Assembly (NCBI RefSeq): GCF_030247195.1
Contig: NC_080671.1
Location: forward strand, 105,387,845-105,451,844
Length of the DNA: 64,000 nucleotides
Source: Topomyia yanbarensis
Taxonomy: Eukaryota; Arthropoda; Insecta; Diptera; Culicidae
Direction of reading: 5' to 3'
A model generated the notes under the pieces. It was not told the DNA's origin, searched no databases, and saw nothing but the letters and a program-made list of their open reading frames with translations. Made by a program: the position numbers and the translations under genes. Shown here in pieces: positions 1-12,500 of this stretch; position 1 is the first letter of the stretch; each line of letters begins with the position of its first letter.

Positions 1-2964
1 AATCAGATTATTTTGGCTGGATAAAAGAAATTCCAAATTTTATTTTTGGCGTACAGGTTTCTTTCTTGGGCCAAATCTAAAGCTTCACACCTTTCTGTAA
101 AAGGTAAAATAAATCCACAAGGTTGTTTTACTCAGCGAAGGTCGATTATATTAATTCACATTTCATCTATAGCATCAATTCTAAAACATTAACTTAAAGA
201 TAGCAAAGATATTGTTTATAAGCACACTCAGCAAAATGGTAAAACTAATCATAATCAAATTTCGTATGTGGCAAAATATATGACTTCGTAACACTAATGT
301 TTAAGAAATTCTGTTAGTAAGACACGAATTTAGGATGGATTTCTAAAGAAGGGCCAACACCATGTATTGTAGTCCTAGCAACTCAAGAATTTCAAATCCT
401 CTCCTCTAATACCCGAGCTTCCTTTTTCTTAAGTCGATCAATGTGAAATGTATTACATCACGAGTCTTTTTAACATCGTAAGTCAGCTGTCGGAAGTTGC
501 TACACCTGTCAAAACGAGGAGAGACGGTCAATTCTAATATCGGATTCTCGATTTGCCTAAACAACCGGATTCAACGGTTTATATATTACTAGCTGATATC
601 CATCGCGCGTTGCTGCGACTTTCAACGCAATAGGACGAAAACACAATTTGTTACGTAGTGCCATCTGGCGGGCAGATAATTCCCAACCAAATAGCACACA
701 AACACGCTCCATAACAAAGACCTACTATGTATAAATTTTGACGGTAATCGGTTAAGCCGTTTGGGAGTCCATAAGTCACTTACATACAAAGATAGATAGA
801 TATGAATGTATTGTATCAAACACCCCGGCTCATCATCACCGAAAGGCTCCCAAACCTTCTCTTAAACCAATTCAAGAAAAATTAAGGCAAAAAATTTGAA
901 TTGTAATTCCAACCATATGCGATATGGTCCGTAATTATTCAGCTCTTGTATTCATGTTCATTCGTAATCATCCACAGTTTATTAGTATATGGCATGTCGT
1001 TTTACCCTTTTCCTAAAGTCGATTGTGACTAGATTATTATGAAGACCAAAATACATTCCACAAGATTACAGAAATAGCTCAATTGGTAAAAGTGGCAGTA
1101 CCACCACCACAAGATGTCAGCAACATAACATGGAAGGACGCATGCAATCAAATCACAGATTACCATAAATCGATAGAGTAAAAAACGTTATTCGAACTGA
1201 TGAGGGGGGAGGGGGAAGAGGCTCTTGGGCGAATCAGAAAAAAGTTCTTTTTAATCTGCCGCAATTGATAGTGTCGATAAAGTAGTTTATTATACACACT
1301 CATCATATTTTGCCCATAGCATAGTGTCACTCGTAAACTATAACTGTACTATTCGAGAAATGGTTATCGGTGGTCACAATACATTAGATGATCGAAACGA
1401 TTTGTGGTATGGTATGTGTATTTTGCGTCACGATTTGTCAGATTGAAAAAAAAAATAAAACAATTGTGTATAATGTGAGATTATACTAATCGTACAACAT
1501 GGTAAAAAAATGTTCACGGTAGAATGTTTAATGTACCGCAAAAATGGATTATAAGATCACCATTCCCCTTATAATAAGCCCTATAATTTGTTCAAGGAAA
1601 TCAGCATTTTTGAATGATACCGCTACCCAACGACCTATTCGGTAAATGGTGCAAGTGGCGTTGACCATATGTGGAATAGTCAATGGTTTATCGTTTCCTA
1701 GGAAACTTCAGGGAATAGCTCTTTAAGGTCCAAATACCATTGCGGTGATCTTACAGGAATGGTCACCAAATATGCGGGAGTGCTGTGCCGATGCGGAGCA
1801 GATTTTTGTCGATGAGGTACAGATTTGCACCGAAAATCACAGAGCAACATTTAGGAAGCAGACTTGATGCGGCTGATAAAAGATAGTGTTTCTTAGTTAT
1901 GCAAAAAAGTCCGAGGAATCGCGTTTTGACAGATAGAATGACCACACGAAACGCGTGGACCCGCTTTACCCAGATTCAACTTTAAAGAAAAATCAGACAA
2001 TATATTTCGGATATATTTCGAAAAGAGGCAGAATGCGGTTGATCAATAGTTGTATTAATTGAGTTAAGAGGACTAGAGAATCGATTGCAAATAGTCAGAA
2101 TGTCTGCATGAAATATTTGAATTCGTTTTACCCTTATTCTCACCATAATTCAGGCTTGAAAATAAATTAGGTTTTACATGTCGAGAAAAGGCTAAATACG
2201 ACTGAGTCCGGCATATCAAAAGTAATATTTATTATTTATGTAAAACTAAGAATTGGATAACAGGTAGTTAAACACGAAACGTGTGAACTGTGTGACACGT
2301 TTTACCCCAAATCTATCCGTATTTCGTGCTTTCAGTTAAATCTGACTCTACATTTCGGAAGCAGACTAAACTCAGCTGATCAAAATTAGTGTGTTTTACA
2401 CCCAAAACTCGGCCGTAATACTTTTACGGTAATAAGAAAACATACTCTAATAGCAAGACGTTTAATACTAAAACAGATGCAACAAAAAATTCCCTAAACG
2501 GCAATACCAACACATTCAAATCTTCTCTGCGTCGCACTCATGTTTCATCAATTCTTATACAATAAATATTAAAGCGTAGGATTGTCTGTAAGTGTGTCGC
2601 ACTTCGCTTGTCATTGTATTGCGCATCAAGCGAAGCAAACACAATGTGGATAAAGACGAGTTTCGAATTCCTCTACGCGGCGCATTCTGTATTGCACTAC
2701 TAGAATAGTCTCCCGCAATCTCAGTGGCCACGCTGAACATCTTTTGTTTTAATCAGCCATGCATGCATTCCGCGCGTAGTTGCTATAACACACGCAAATT
2801 TCAATCCATCGGTAACAATTGAGATTAAGCTTGAGCTTGTACGACCACCCCTGGCTGCTACTCCTTTATCGATCTGGACTAGCTGCAGTTGCATAGGGAA
2901 TAAGTAGATAATTATGCTTGGGAGTAGCGAAACATCTTTCAATGTGCAACTCCTGGTAATCCTA
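1..2964. other. AT-rich intergenic DNA, no gene seen
   Basis: This stretch lies beyond the 3' end of the oxidase gene. Apart from the dispersed repeat near 590-832, I see only short open frames without recognisable protein motifs, and no convincing splice pairs. A GC-poor composition and many stop codons in all frames fit intergenic or intronic DNA. Confidence 0.5.
586..832. repeat. Dispersed insect repeat ending in GATA-like simple sequence
   Basis: The segment carries the phrase AATCGGTTAAGCCGTTTGGG near 745, followed by GAGTCCATAAGTCACTTACATA and a short GATA run. From memory, this kind of phrase recurs in insect genomes at the ends of dispersed elements. I cannot name the family. No coding motif is visible in the 65-residue open frame that crosses it on the minus strand. 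Confidence 0.35.
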
Positions 2965-3350
2965 AAGTGTTTATTGATCAATACCGGCGTCGGCCAGGCC
3001 CGAACGTAGATCGCGGAAGGAAAGGGAAGGAATGTTAGTTCGATACTTACTCTTGCTAGAGACCGTATATACTACTGTGTCCTCCACAAGTATCACGGGA
3101 GGAGGATATTTGTTAGTAAGTATAGAAGTTGTATTCTACTTCTTCATTACCGACGCCAGAGAGGTGACTCCACTATCTGGACTAGAGATATCGATTCATC
3201 AACTCATGGACCGTGGACCAACGGATTTACTTCCCTTCCGAAGGAAGACGTGATCACCTCAGAAAAATCTCAACGACCACGGTTGGGATTGAACCCAGAT
3301 TAACTGGAATGAGTGGCGGTTACATTTACCACTCAACCACCGACGCCGTC
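2965..3350 (-). mobile_element. tRNA-derived SINE
   Basis: Read on the minus strand from about 3350, the sequence opens with a tRNA-like head. A box-A-like stretch TGGTTGAGTGGTAAATG is followed about 40 bases later by a box-B-like GGGTTCAATCCC. These are the internal RNA polymerase III promoter parts of tRNA-derived SINEs. About 300 bases of unrelated body follow, ending near TTGATCAATAAA. A second partial copy of the body lies at 52205-52310. The head is too long and unfolded at its 3' side to be a working tRNA gene. Confidence 0.55.
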
Positions 3351-6231
3351 ATAGATATCAATCAATCAGTAACAATTTTCGAAAAACAGACAGCGATAAA
3401 AATACAGTGCAAACAATACACTCTAAACAACTTCTACCCAAATTTTCAAAAGAAAATACCCAATGGGTTATTTTCTACGGCGTTTTTTTCCGTGATTCAA
3501 TTTGATGTAGGACACCCTTTAATAATGTTTTTCTTGAAAACGCGTTTGTCAAATTGGTGAACACGATAACTCAAAAACTAATCAATGAATTGACTTGATT
3601 TTTTATGAGAATACACAATATTGGTAGTCTTGAAACGAGTTCATAGTCGTTTCATAGAAGCAATAGTTTGAAGTAGATTAAGCCTACACGTATGCAACGT
3701 GAAGGACAGTGCTCGAATCACAACTATAAATTTTCTCGTCAGCGTAATGTGTGAGAAAGGGGGGGGAAACTAATACCAACCATTGGTGCCGGAACCCTTT
3801 TTTGCAACAAAATATCAAGTAGAGAAAAAATAAAGCTACTGGAAACACAATCAAACCGGTAATCTGGAGAAAAGTAGCTGGTAGATCGTCGTTGACTAAA
3901 GATCGGCTCTTTCCCTTACGAACCGCCGAGTGAGCAACAGTAATTTTTTGTACTGAAAAAAGTGCAATGAGATAAGCTAGTTATTGAGCCCGAAGTAAGA
4001 GATAATCGTTTATTGTAAAAAGTTTTCTTTTTGACAGTTTATGTTTAATAATTCCAGAGTTTCTTTTCGTGATAAATCTTTTAAAAAGTCATGAGTGAGT
4101 TAAAAGCACTATATACAAGTAAGTACTAAATATATGAAAAATAGATTTTTTGAAATCAATTTTATGAAATTTTAAAAAAATATGGCGTTCGACATTTTTT
4201 GCTCAATTGTAACTTTAATCGTGACCTTATTTATAATGGAAAAAGAATTATCGTTCGTTTTCTCCAATGAGTTATTCCAAAGAACCCCATTTTAGGCGGA
4301 AAAGTGTTCAAAACTTTTCAGCGAAAATAGTTAGATATGTGGCGCCATGAAACAAATTATTCGCCTTTAAACAATCTTAATGTTGTCTGAAGACTACTTC
4401 ATTTTTAAATCACTACCCCAAAAGTTATTTGAATAAAAAAGTTTTTCTAAGAAACACCCTAACCTTCGATTTTAAATTTGTTGTGCAATGAAAAGTATGA
4501 CAGATAGAGCTAACATGTCTTCAGCCATTTTTCCTCAAAATGTGTCGTTCCTGCAGGTCGTTTGGCTCTAGCTAGAATGATTAAAAAGTTAATTTTTTGA
4601 TCTTGGTAAAATTAGAACCACCTTAACCTTTTATAAGGCGGTGGCAACTATATTGCCACATTTTCGTTTCGTTCACAACGTAGGAATATGAAGTGAGAAG
4701 TGTTCCAATCTTATGAAATCTACTTGTTAGGAGTCTGGCAACTCTTCTTAATTGAGATATATATAGTGATACAGATTGACGAAAAGTTTTTTGATAAAAA
4801 TACGGTGATTTCCTTTTGGACAATAAAATTAGCTCAATTTTGAAAAAATACTCTAGACCCTATAAGTTCGTTATGCAAATTTGTAAAAAAAAAACTATCT
4901 TTAATCCAAAAATTTGGTTTATGAGTGGTAAAAATTGCAAAGAAAAAAATTAAATGAATAAATGAACGTCTGTAATCTGTGGTCTCATTTTTCAACTTTT
5001 CCTCAGAATCCAGGGGTTATTTACTGTTAATCAGGTAAAAACCAGTAACCCACCTTAGTTTCTTTCTGAATTTCTGATCCAGTTCGATTTGTCTTTATAT
5101 TTGCACCAATCTCGTTGGAAATATATCAAACATGACGAAGACTGACGTTTTCTAACTGGCGGTAGCAAGTATATTTTCAAAACAGTTTTTATTACGAAAT
5201 AAATGCCAATATTTTCTAAACTAAGTGGAAGAATCGTATTTCTAGTAATATAACATTCATTAAAAGCCCAAAACTCTTGGCCTTATAAAGGGTTAACTGA
5301 ACTTCTCCAAAGACTTAATAAGGCTATGGTGTTTAGTTTAATTTAGAAAAATCTTAAAATTCCTGCTAAATTTGCATTCTGGACCACTGTACACTGCTAG
5401 GTGGGATAAATCGTTTTTTAATCAAATACAGAATATGTTGAATAGTGCATTTCAGCTCCAACACACATTCAGAAGACACCAAACACGTTGGCTCGTAAAT
5501 GAATATAGCTAATCATGACCGTTATAAATAAAACAGGATCATTATTTGAATTGAATATTTTATTTTTAATTTCGCTAAATTCACATATCCATTACTCGCG
5601 AGTACAAATTTTTCTTCTGCGGGTGAGAGTGACGAAGGACACTTGTGCTATTCGTGCGTATGAGCGTGCCTACTGTGTGTCTCGCTACAATCGCAACACA
5701 GTGTGGGTATATGGGGTGGGAGTATTATTATCATTTGTTCTCACAATTATTTGTCGATCGACTGATTATTTCGCCGAACAAAAATCGACTGATATAGATG
5801 TATAATACTATCCACAACATTAACAGCATGTGTTCACATTACAGAATTACCATAAGTTTTAACAATTAGCAACTAAGAAAATGTTATCAAAATAGCTCTA
5901 AAGTAATGTTTCAATACGAATTTAAACGTATTTTAAAGCTATCTTGATGACGTTTTTCTAGTTGGCAATAATTTCATCATATTTTGAACTGTAGTTTGCA
6001 TGAGTTATTATTTTGGTATAATTGGTTAGTGGATTATCAAACATTTCTCAGGAGCTGTAGTAGTTTTTTCGATTATTTCCTACATATGAGCGTTAAAATT
6101 ATGGAAAAAATAATATGTTTGGTACTTACCAAGTGCTATAATGCTACAACAATTGGGCACTCATAATCGACATTGCTGTGATTAGCAAACATATATTTAA
6201 TTAAAATCATCCTCACCAAGGACAGTTTTCG
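3351..6231. other. AT-rich non-coding flank of the oxidase gene
   Basis: No gene, RNA or bounded repeat could be supported. Open frames (for example 5515-5805, plus strand) carry no recognisable motif and have the composition of random AT-rich DNA. Confidence 0.4.
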
Positions 6232-6237
6232 TTTATT
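6232..6237 (-). promoter_or_regulatory. Candidate poly(A) signal of the oxidase gene
   Basis: On the minus strand this reads AATAAA, about 180 bases beyond the oxidase stop codon at 6414-6416. It is the closest canonical hexamer that I see downstream, so the 3' untranslated region would be about 200 bases. The hexamer is common by chance in AT-rich DNA. Confidence 0.4.
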
Positions 6238-6413
6238 TCGTCTACTATCACAGACCTTACTTAATTGTATGTAGGTATGTTGCAGGTTCAACAGAATGGA
6301 ACAAAACAGCACTTCGGAACCAAGGCTGATGCTATAGGTACTCCACCAGCGCGCGTTTCGGAAACATCCCAGCACGCTGCCCACCACGACCCGTGGTGCT
6401 GCTGCTGTCATCA

Positions 6414-6565
6414 TTAATCCAATCCGCTCAATTTCGTTTTGAAATTCCCACAGCGGGGAAAATCAGCCGGGGCTTTCGGCAGTTGATTCAGCTCGCCGAC
6501 CTGCAGAACCAGACCCATGCCGGTACCCAGGTGCCATTCGAAATGACAGTGTATTAACCAGAATC
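6414..6565 (-). CDS. Oxidase exon 8: C-terminal HCHxxxHxxxxM copper motif
   Basis: The exon begins after acceptor CACGCAG at 6566 and gives GFWLIHCHFEWHLGTGMG, which contains two type 3 histidines, the type 1 cysteine and histidine, and the axial methionine. The protein ends 33 residues after that methionine, with FPRCGNFKTKLSGLD and TAA at 6416-6414. This is the usual end point of laccases. No GPI signal or membrane segment follows. An overlapping open frame at 6136-6414 is in another frame and is not part of the protein. Confidence 0.94.
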
Positions 6566-9500
6566 CTGCGTGGATGTTGTTCATTAGACAGGTAACATGA
6601 GAGTATGTGTGTAAACAAAGAAGCGATGGGAAATATTATATTTGAGGAGATGATTAAAATGAAGGGGTGTGCATTTTTCTCGAGTTCTATAGCTAGATAT
6701 ATAAATATGTATTTCAATGATTTTTGATGTAGTCGTGCTTTAAAGATTTTCATTTGGCCAAAGTTTATTCATACTTGACTCACAAAAATTTCATAGTTTC
6801 GATGGCAATATATTACCTACTACTTACACCTTAAAGCTGTTAACAGTGTATTTTGTTGTGCTTTATTGCTTATTGGAAGTATTGAATTATAATATGATAA
6901 AATTATTTGACTTTCAAAGTTCAAGTGTCCTATTGCGTGCAGGAATGAGAAACAGGTGAAATACATAAATTAGAAATTTTACAATGTTGATCCTTTCACA
7001 TTAAACCACATTTCTGGTAATTTGAGAATGATGCTGATATTTAGTTCTGAATTTAATATTTTCATTTGTTGATTCGCCGAATATGTACACAAACATACTT
7101 TGATATTCATGTGCGGAATCCAAAAGCTGCGAAACACGATATTTGGCATAATGTTTGTAAGCGGTGCTCCAAGGCAAGTTAATATTTATGCCATTCTAGT
7201 ATAGTCTCAAGTTCAAAAGACTTGTTTTCAACTGAAATTGAATTATTAGAATCCCACTTGGGTAAAAGCCCGGGTGGTTAAAACAGAGAAATTGTAGGGT
7301 CAAAAATTGCAGTAAACTCAAACGGATCATAACCTGCAAAAGTTCAAATCGATTATAAAATTAAAGTTCTTTCTTAGAACTGACTTAGACTGAGACGTTA
7401 GATAGATGAAAGCAAGGTAATGCACTTTCTAAATAGTTGTTCAACATAGTGTTTGAAGGTGCGATACAAAGATCTGGTGTGCAAAGAAAATGAGCTATTA
7501 TCACGAGATATCACATGCTTTTTGATTTCGCGAACGCGATCGCGTTCATTGGCGTTGATTGCAGAGCAGTTGAAGAGGCATTTGTGTCTTACAAAAGAGA
7601 GACTGGTAGAGTCAGATTAAAAATACTTAGAAGACGTAGAACATAGTAGCTGGTAGCTCGTAAGGTAGTTCGAACGGTGTTGCTTCCGAGGTGGAAATTG
7701 ATGAGGTACGGTAAGAGGATGTCGACGAGTACTTATGGCTATGGTATACTAGTGACAAGTTATAGTGAATTCAGTGGCGAGGCGAACATGCATGTAGAAA
7801 TTATGCATAAGACTTTAAACAGTTTGCATAGTTAGTTAAAGTCCCGTAGTCTACGGTGTTGTTGCTCTATATAAGTCGCTGACACTCCCTGTTGCTCTGT
7901 TTTTGAGAGAAAAACTCTGTGCTCCATATCCGGCGGCACAATGGAGAATGGAGACTGGAAATGAAGTAGACGAATGATTCACTGTACCAAATTTATAAGT
8001 ATGTTAACTTCGGTAGGCTGATAAAGCATTGAAGACTACAGTGGGCTGGTCGTGTAGCGTCATTGCCAGAAGAGAGAGCAGCCGAAGTTAAGTGCAGCAA
8101 AGAATCTGGAAGACGCCGGGCTGTTTGCAATCGAGTAAGATGCGCGTGCAGTGGACGTACAAAAAGACTGGATACTGGCAACTCAAGATCCGTTGCGTAA
8201 TGATGATGATGAGTTTTTCTTGTTCAATTCGTTTATTTGATAAGGCACATTTGCGTTAGAATGATGGTGATGATGATAATGATGGTCAAATCGATAATAA
8301 ACTTTTCCTTGTCCAAACTGAATTTTTTTAAACCAATGAAAGCCATAATCATTTCAGAATCCGATTTCCCAACTGCTAGTTGCCTGATACATACAAAAAG
8401 TATTAGTAACGAATTTGGTATAGCATCTCGGACTGGACTGGAACGAGGTCGAAGGAATTCTTTTAACGGAGCTCTGGTACTAGAACACTTAGCGCACGAC
8501 CAAACAACATGTTTAATAACCGCCACCATAAGCGCAGAGACCACTCTCCACGACCTCAAGACGCCGGAGATTGCCATTCTACGTATAATGATTGGACATG
8601 ACCCGAGATATCACCTGAATGAAGTTGTGACCCTCATCCATTCTCTTGGATCAAGGTTTGTTGATACCTGTGGGATTCCTGAACTTCCATCGCTCTACGA
8701 AATTTGCCAATTTTCGAGCGTCCTCTGAGAAGAAATATTTAAAAACTCGTTGAAGCTACGCGATCTCTTATAAATATCACCTTCTAATGCGTAAATGCCC
8801 ACCTTCTAATTATCATTCTAAACCAAGCGTCCGTCTTCTCATTACCCGGAATGGAGCACTGCGAAAGAACTTAAACTAAGGTAATTTGGAATGATTTTTC
8901 AGATAAAGCACACAAAACCTCACATGTTTTCTCCAGGAAATACAAAGAGTGCTTTCCATGCTCCATCAAACGGAGAGCCTCCTGTAACTGTAACGATGTG
9001 GGCATGGTCGTTGATGGGTAAATATAAAACCATCTGTTTTGTGGGGAGAATGTTGGTAGCACGGCCTCTTTTATGATTGCACTCACCACTACTGTCATAT
9101 CAATTAGCATAAAAGCGATGCATAGCTGTCATCATATGACGAACATTCCGTGTATTCCAATCACAAGATGAATCGAATACACAACGTACACTGAACAAAA
9201 ATGATTGCAATATAGCGTATGATTTATCATATGAACGGCCTAAAAACTCGATGTTGACGATTTCGAATGGCAATCATTCAAAAAATAGTGAATTCAAGAT
9301 CGAATGACTTCATATTTGAATTGGAATGAACAGGTTGTCGATTTTCAAATGATAAACATAACTGTAAAGGAATTGATTGCACTCGAAAAAGTAAACGATG
9401 GCGTTGATAATCATCATTCCAAATCACAGCAGTTCATCATTCGTATTTCATCTGTTTTCAGTGCTCGGGCTGAACCAAATGACAATCATTTGATGCGCGC

Positions 9501-12500
9501 AATGCGATTGGGAGAAGTATTTCTTAGTTTTTTTTTCTTTTTACTAGTAACAGCATTTACTAAAACCACATCCGTTCACGAGAGCAAAAAAATATTTGTA
9601 ATTTTATTAGTGTTAACGATAACCTGGTAGTGTAAACTGTTTTTCAGGTCAAGAAAAATAACAAATATTGTTAATAGTGTTTACTGGAAAAATACATCCA
9701 GTTCAAACGATTTATTTGCGCCCATTTTCGGACAATATCACTGGCATGGGGGTCTTGAGAGCATACAGGAAATCATCCGCGACGGTCTTGTAATTGCAAA
9801 AAGCAAACAACTGTGAAAGACGAGGCGAACGAAGTATTGGATCACGGCTTACATATACTAGGCTAGCTCGTTAGAGTGTAAACATTTGACGACAGCGCGT
9901 CATAGAAATCGTCGGCGAAAACAATTACATGAAATTCATATATTGTTTGCTGCTAACGAATGATCGGCACCTGGTAAATCAAAAGGAAGCTATGAGAATG
10001 TCCAAAACCTTGCTATGATCAGAAAATTACGGTGGGATATGTTTTCTATGGCATGCATCCAAATTCCCGATTTACGCTAATAATCACATAGATGCACTGA
10101 TAATCCACTGTGTCTAGTGTAATTATCGCGTAATTTACGTCAAAAATCCATTGCACACTATTTTTTCCACCGTAAGAGCTCAAATATTGTCAATTAACAA
10201 TCCGTTTGTTTTTCTCAACGATTTCTCTGACGTCACCGAAAACTGTCAATTCGCTGAATAGCAAGCCTCCTTTCTGTGAGCCGTGTGTTGGATAAGGTGT
10301 CAAAAAGACAAGAGGTAAAATGTTTGGCAAAGGTTTGTACACGGTCAGTTTCACGATCTGGTTAATCATTTTAGAATAGGACAGCGTTCATCGGATGCCA
10401 ACTCTGTTAATTGGTGCCTACATCAATTGTGACGCCAAAATGGCCATTAAGTTTTGATATCCCAGTAAGAGCACAATGGATATCATTGGGAACTACTGGT
10501 TCCGAAATATTACGGAGGTATATGGCTTCCACAACGAGTAGTTACGTGTGGCAACCCAAAAGTCTGGAAAATTTTCACGGGCCTACTCGATTCTTGTTTT
10601 CAAGGCGGTCTCAGTCCCGCAATCAATACACTGAATTTTTGCACATTCGGGAGTTGCAGGATATGCCACATGAGGAACCGATATGCGATCGGATTTGGTT
10701 CTATCCCGATGACCGCGCCGGCTGGACTGTTGCCGCCGCTACATACGGAGCGTGCCATATGCCATATATATTTAACCCAATATATTCCGAATCACTGTCG
10801 CGAGGACAGGGATTTAAGAAGTATAGCTCCCATGCCTCCGCATAGCTCAATGTGGTCCTGATGTTTGTGTGCCAACAAAATAAAAGATCATGGCATGTTC
10901 GGTGATAATAGTGAGAAAAAGAAATTGCACATGTCCCTCGAATAAGAAACTAATAATGTTCAAAGACAATCAAAAATTTAGTAAAATTACACACTGTACA
11001 AGACGTCCGGATTTCCAAACAAGATTTGATTGGACATTTGAAAACAGCGCATTCCCGTGGAGACCATTTTGAATAAACCTTTAGCAACTGGCGTCTCCTG
11101 CACCAACGACATATAAGTTCTTAACTTTGAAAAGCTCCGATGAATTCGAAACCAATGAAACCCTGGCCGAAGAAGTTGGTAGACCAGTGGACAAATTATA
11201 CCTACAGCTATGACTCGCTAGATGTGGCCAACTTTGTATCTATTGTTCGTGAATGGAAGCAGACATGCTCCGCTAGCATATTTCCTCTATTCAAAGAGCT
11301 TGGCGTAATAGGTTCTCCGAAACGAATGTGACTAAAACGTAGTATTGATCCAATCGAACAGCAATTTTCAAATATCAGCGGCTCGTATCAATTTGTCCAT
11401 TTTTACAGAAAAAGTAACAAACCGTTGAGTTCCTATATATTAATCAACTTCCAAACGACAATGTCCTGGATTTATTTAAGCTTGAGAAGACGGATGTTTT
11501 TCTTATATATACGATGGTATCAAATACGACATCATCGCACAGCCATACAGTTTTAGGTGTACCTATGAATTGCCGTCTCTTATTACCAAGAGTAATTTTC
11601 AAAAAACTACTTGGTTGGAAATGAAGTAAATCCAAACTACGCTAAATCTCGACTGACTGGATGCATCCTACGGGTAGCATCTTTTTAAATTCTCGTTGAA
11701 TGTGAAGATATATCCTTGTACGATTTCGACAGGATCTGTGATAATTATATGGAGTATCATTGATCAACATTAATGTTTCAAAGGTTTTCTTCCATTTAAT
11801 TCCACTATGTTTAATAGTGGAATTAAATGGAAGAAAACCTTTGAAACATTACGTACATTCCACCTCCTTAAGACCTCCGTTCGCGTATATATTGTGATCA
11901 ATATTGTTTCTCTTTGTTCAAAGCCGTCCATCAGGATTCTTCTAATACCACGTATCTCAATAAAATAGAGCAAATCGGATGCCGCAAACTTCCGTAACTT
12001 CTTTCCGTAATATCCTAAGAGGAGAACAAACGAACTATGCTGAAGGGAGCAACGGAACCGGGTATCACCTCAGACTATTTACTATTTAAACAGATTTGAA
12101 CTAAAAATGTTGTATTTGTATACCATATCTAGCCAAACATTTGAAAAGAACCCATCTGTCAAACGTAAAAATAGAGGAAATTATAAAGGGAGTTTTGAAT
12201 TTGTTTCAAATTCATTATAATCTTATTTAAAAAATTGTTACTATTTTATTTCGTTTGATTGCGTTAGATATATCTTACATTTGATTAATAACCGACAACA
12301 AATAAGTGTAGCATGGGATTTAACTTTAATAAATTTAATAGAATCGCATTCAAATGAATAGCTAAAGGCCAGTCAGCAGCTGACTTCATTCAGTAACATA
12401 AATTATGCTAAAGCTACAAGGTGCAGTGCCGCGACTCGATTCATTATGATTGGCAAATAAACTAAGCAAAATTTGGAATGCAAAAACCATCTTTTTATAG

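Noticed and set aside
1070..1145. tRNA gene suggested by TAGCTCAATTGGTAAAAG
   Set aside because: It looks like a box A, but no box B or foldable cloverleaf follows.
6136..6414. 92-residue frame as a C-terminal extension of the oxidase
   Set aside because: It is in a different frame; the oxidase ends with TAA at 6414-6416 at the usual laccase end point.
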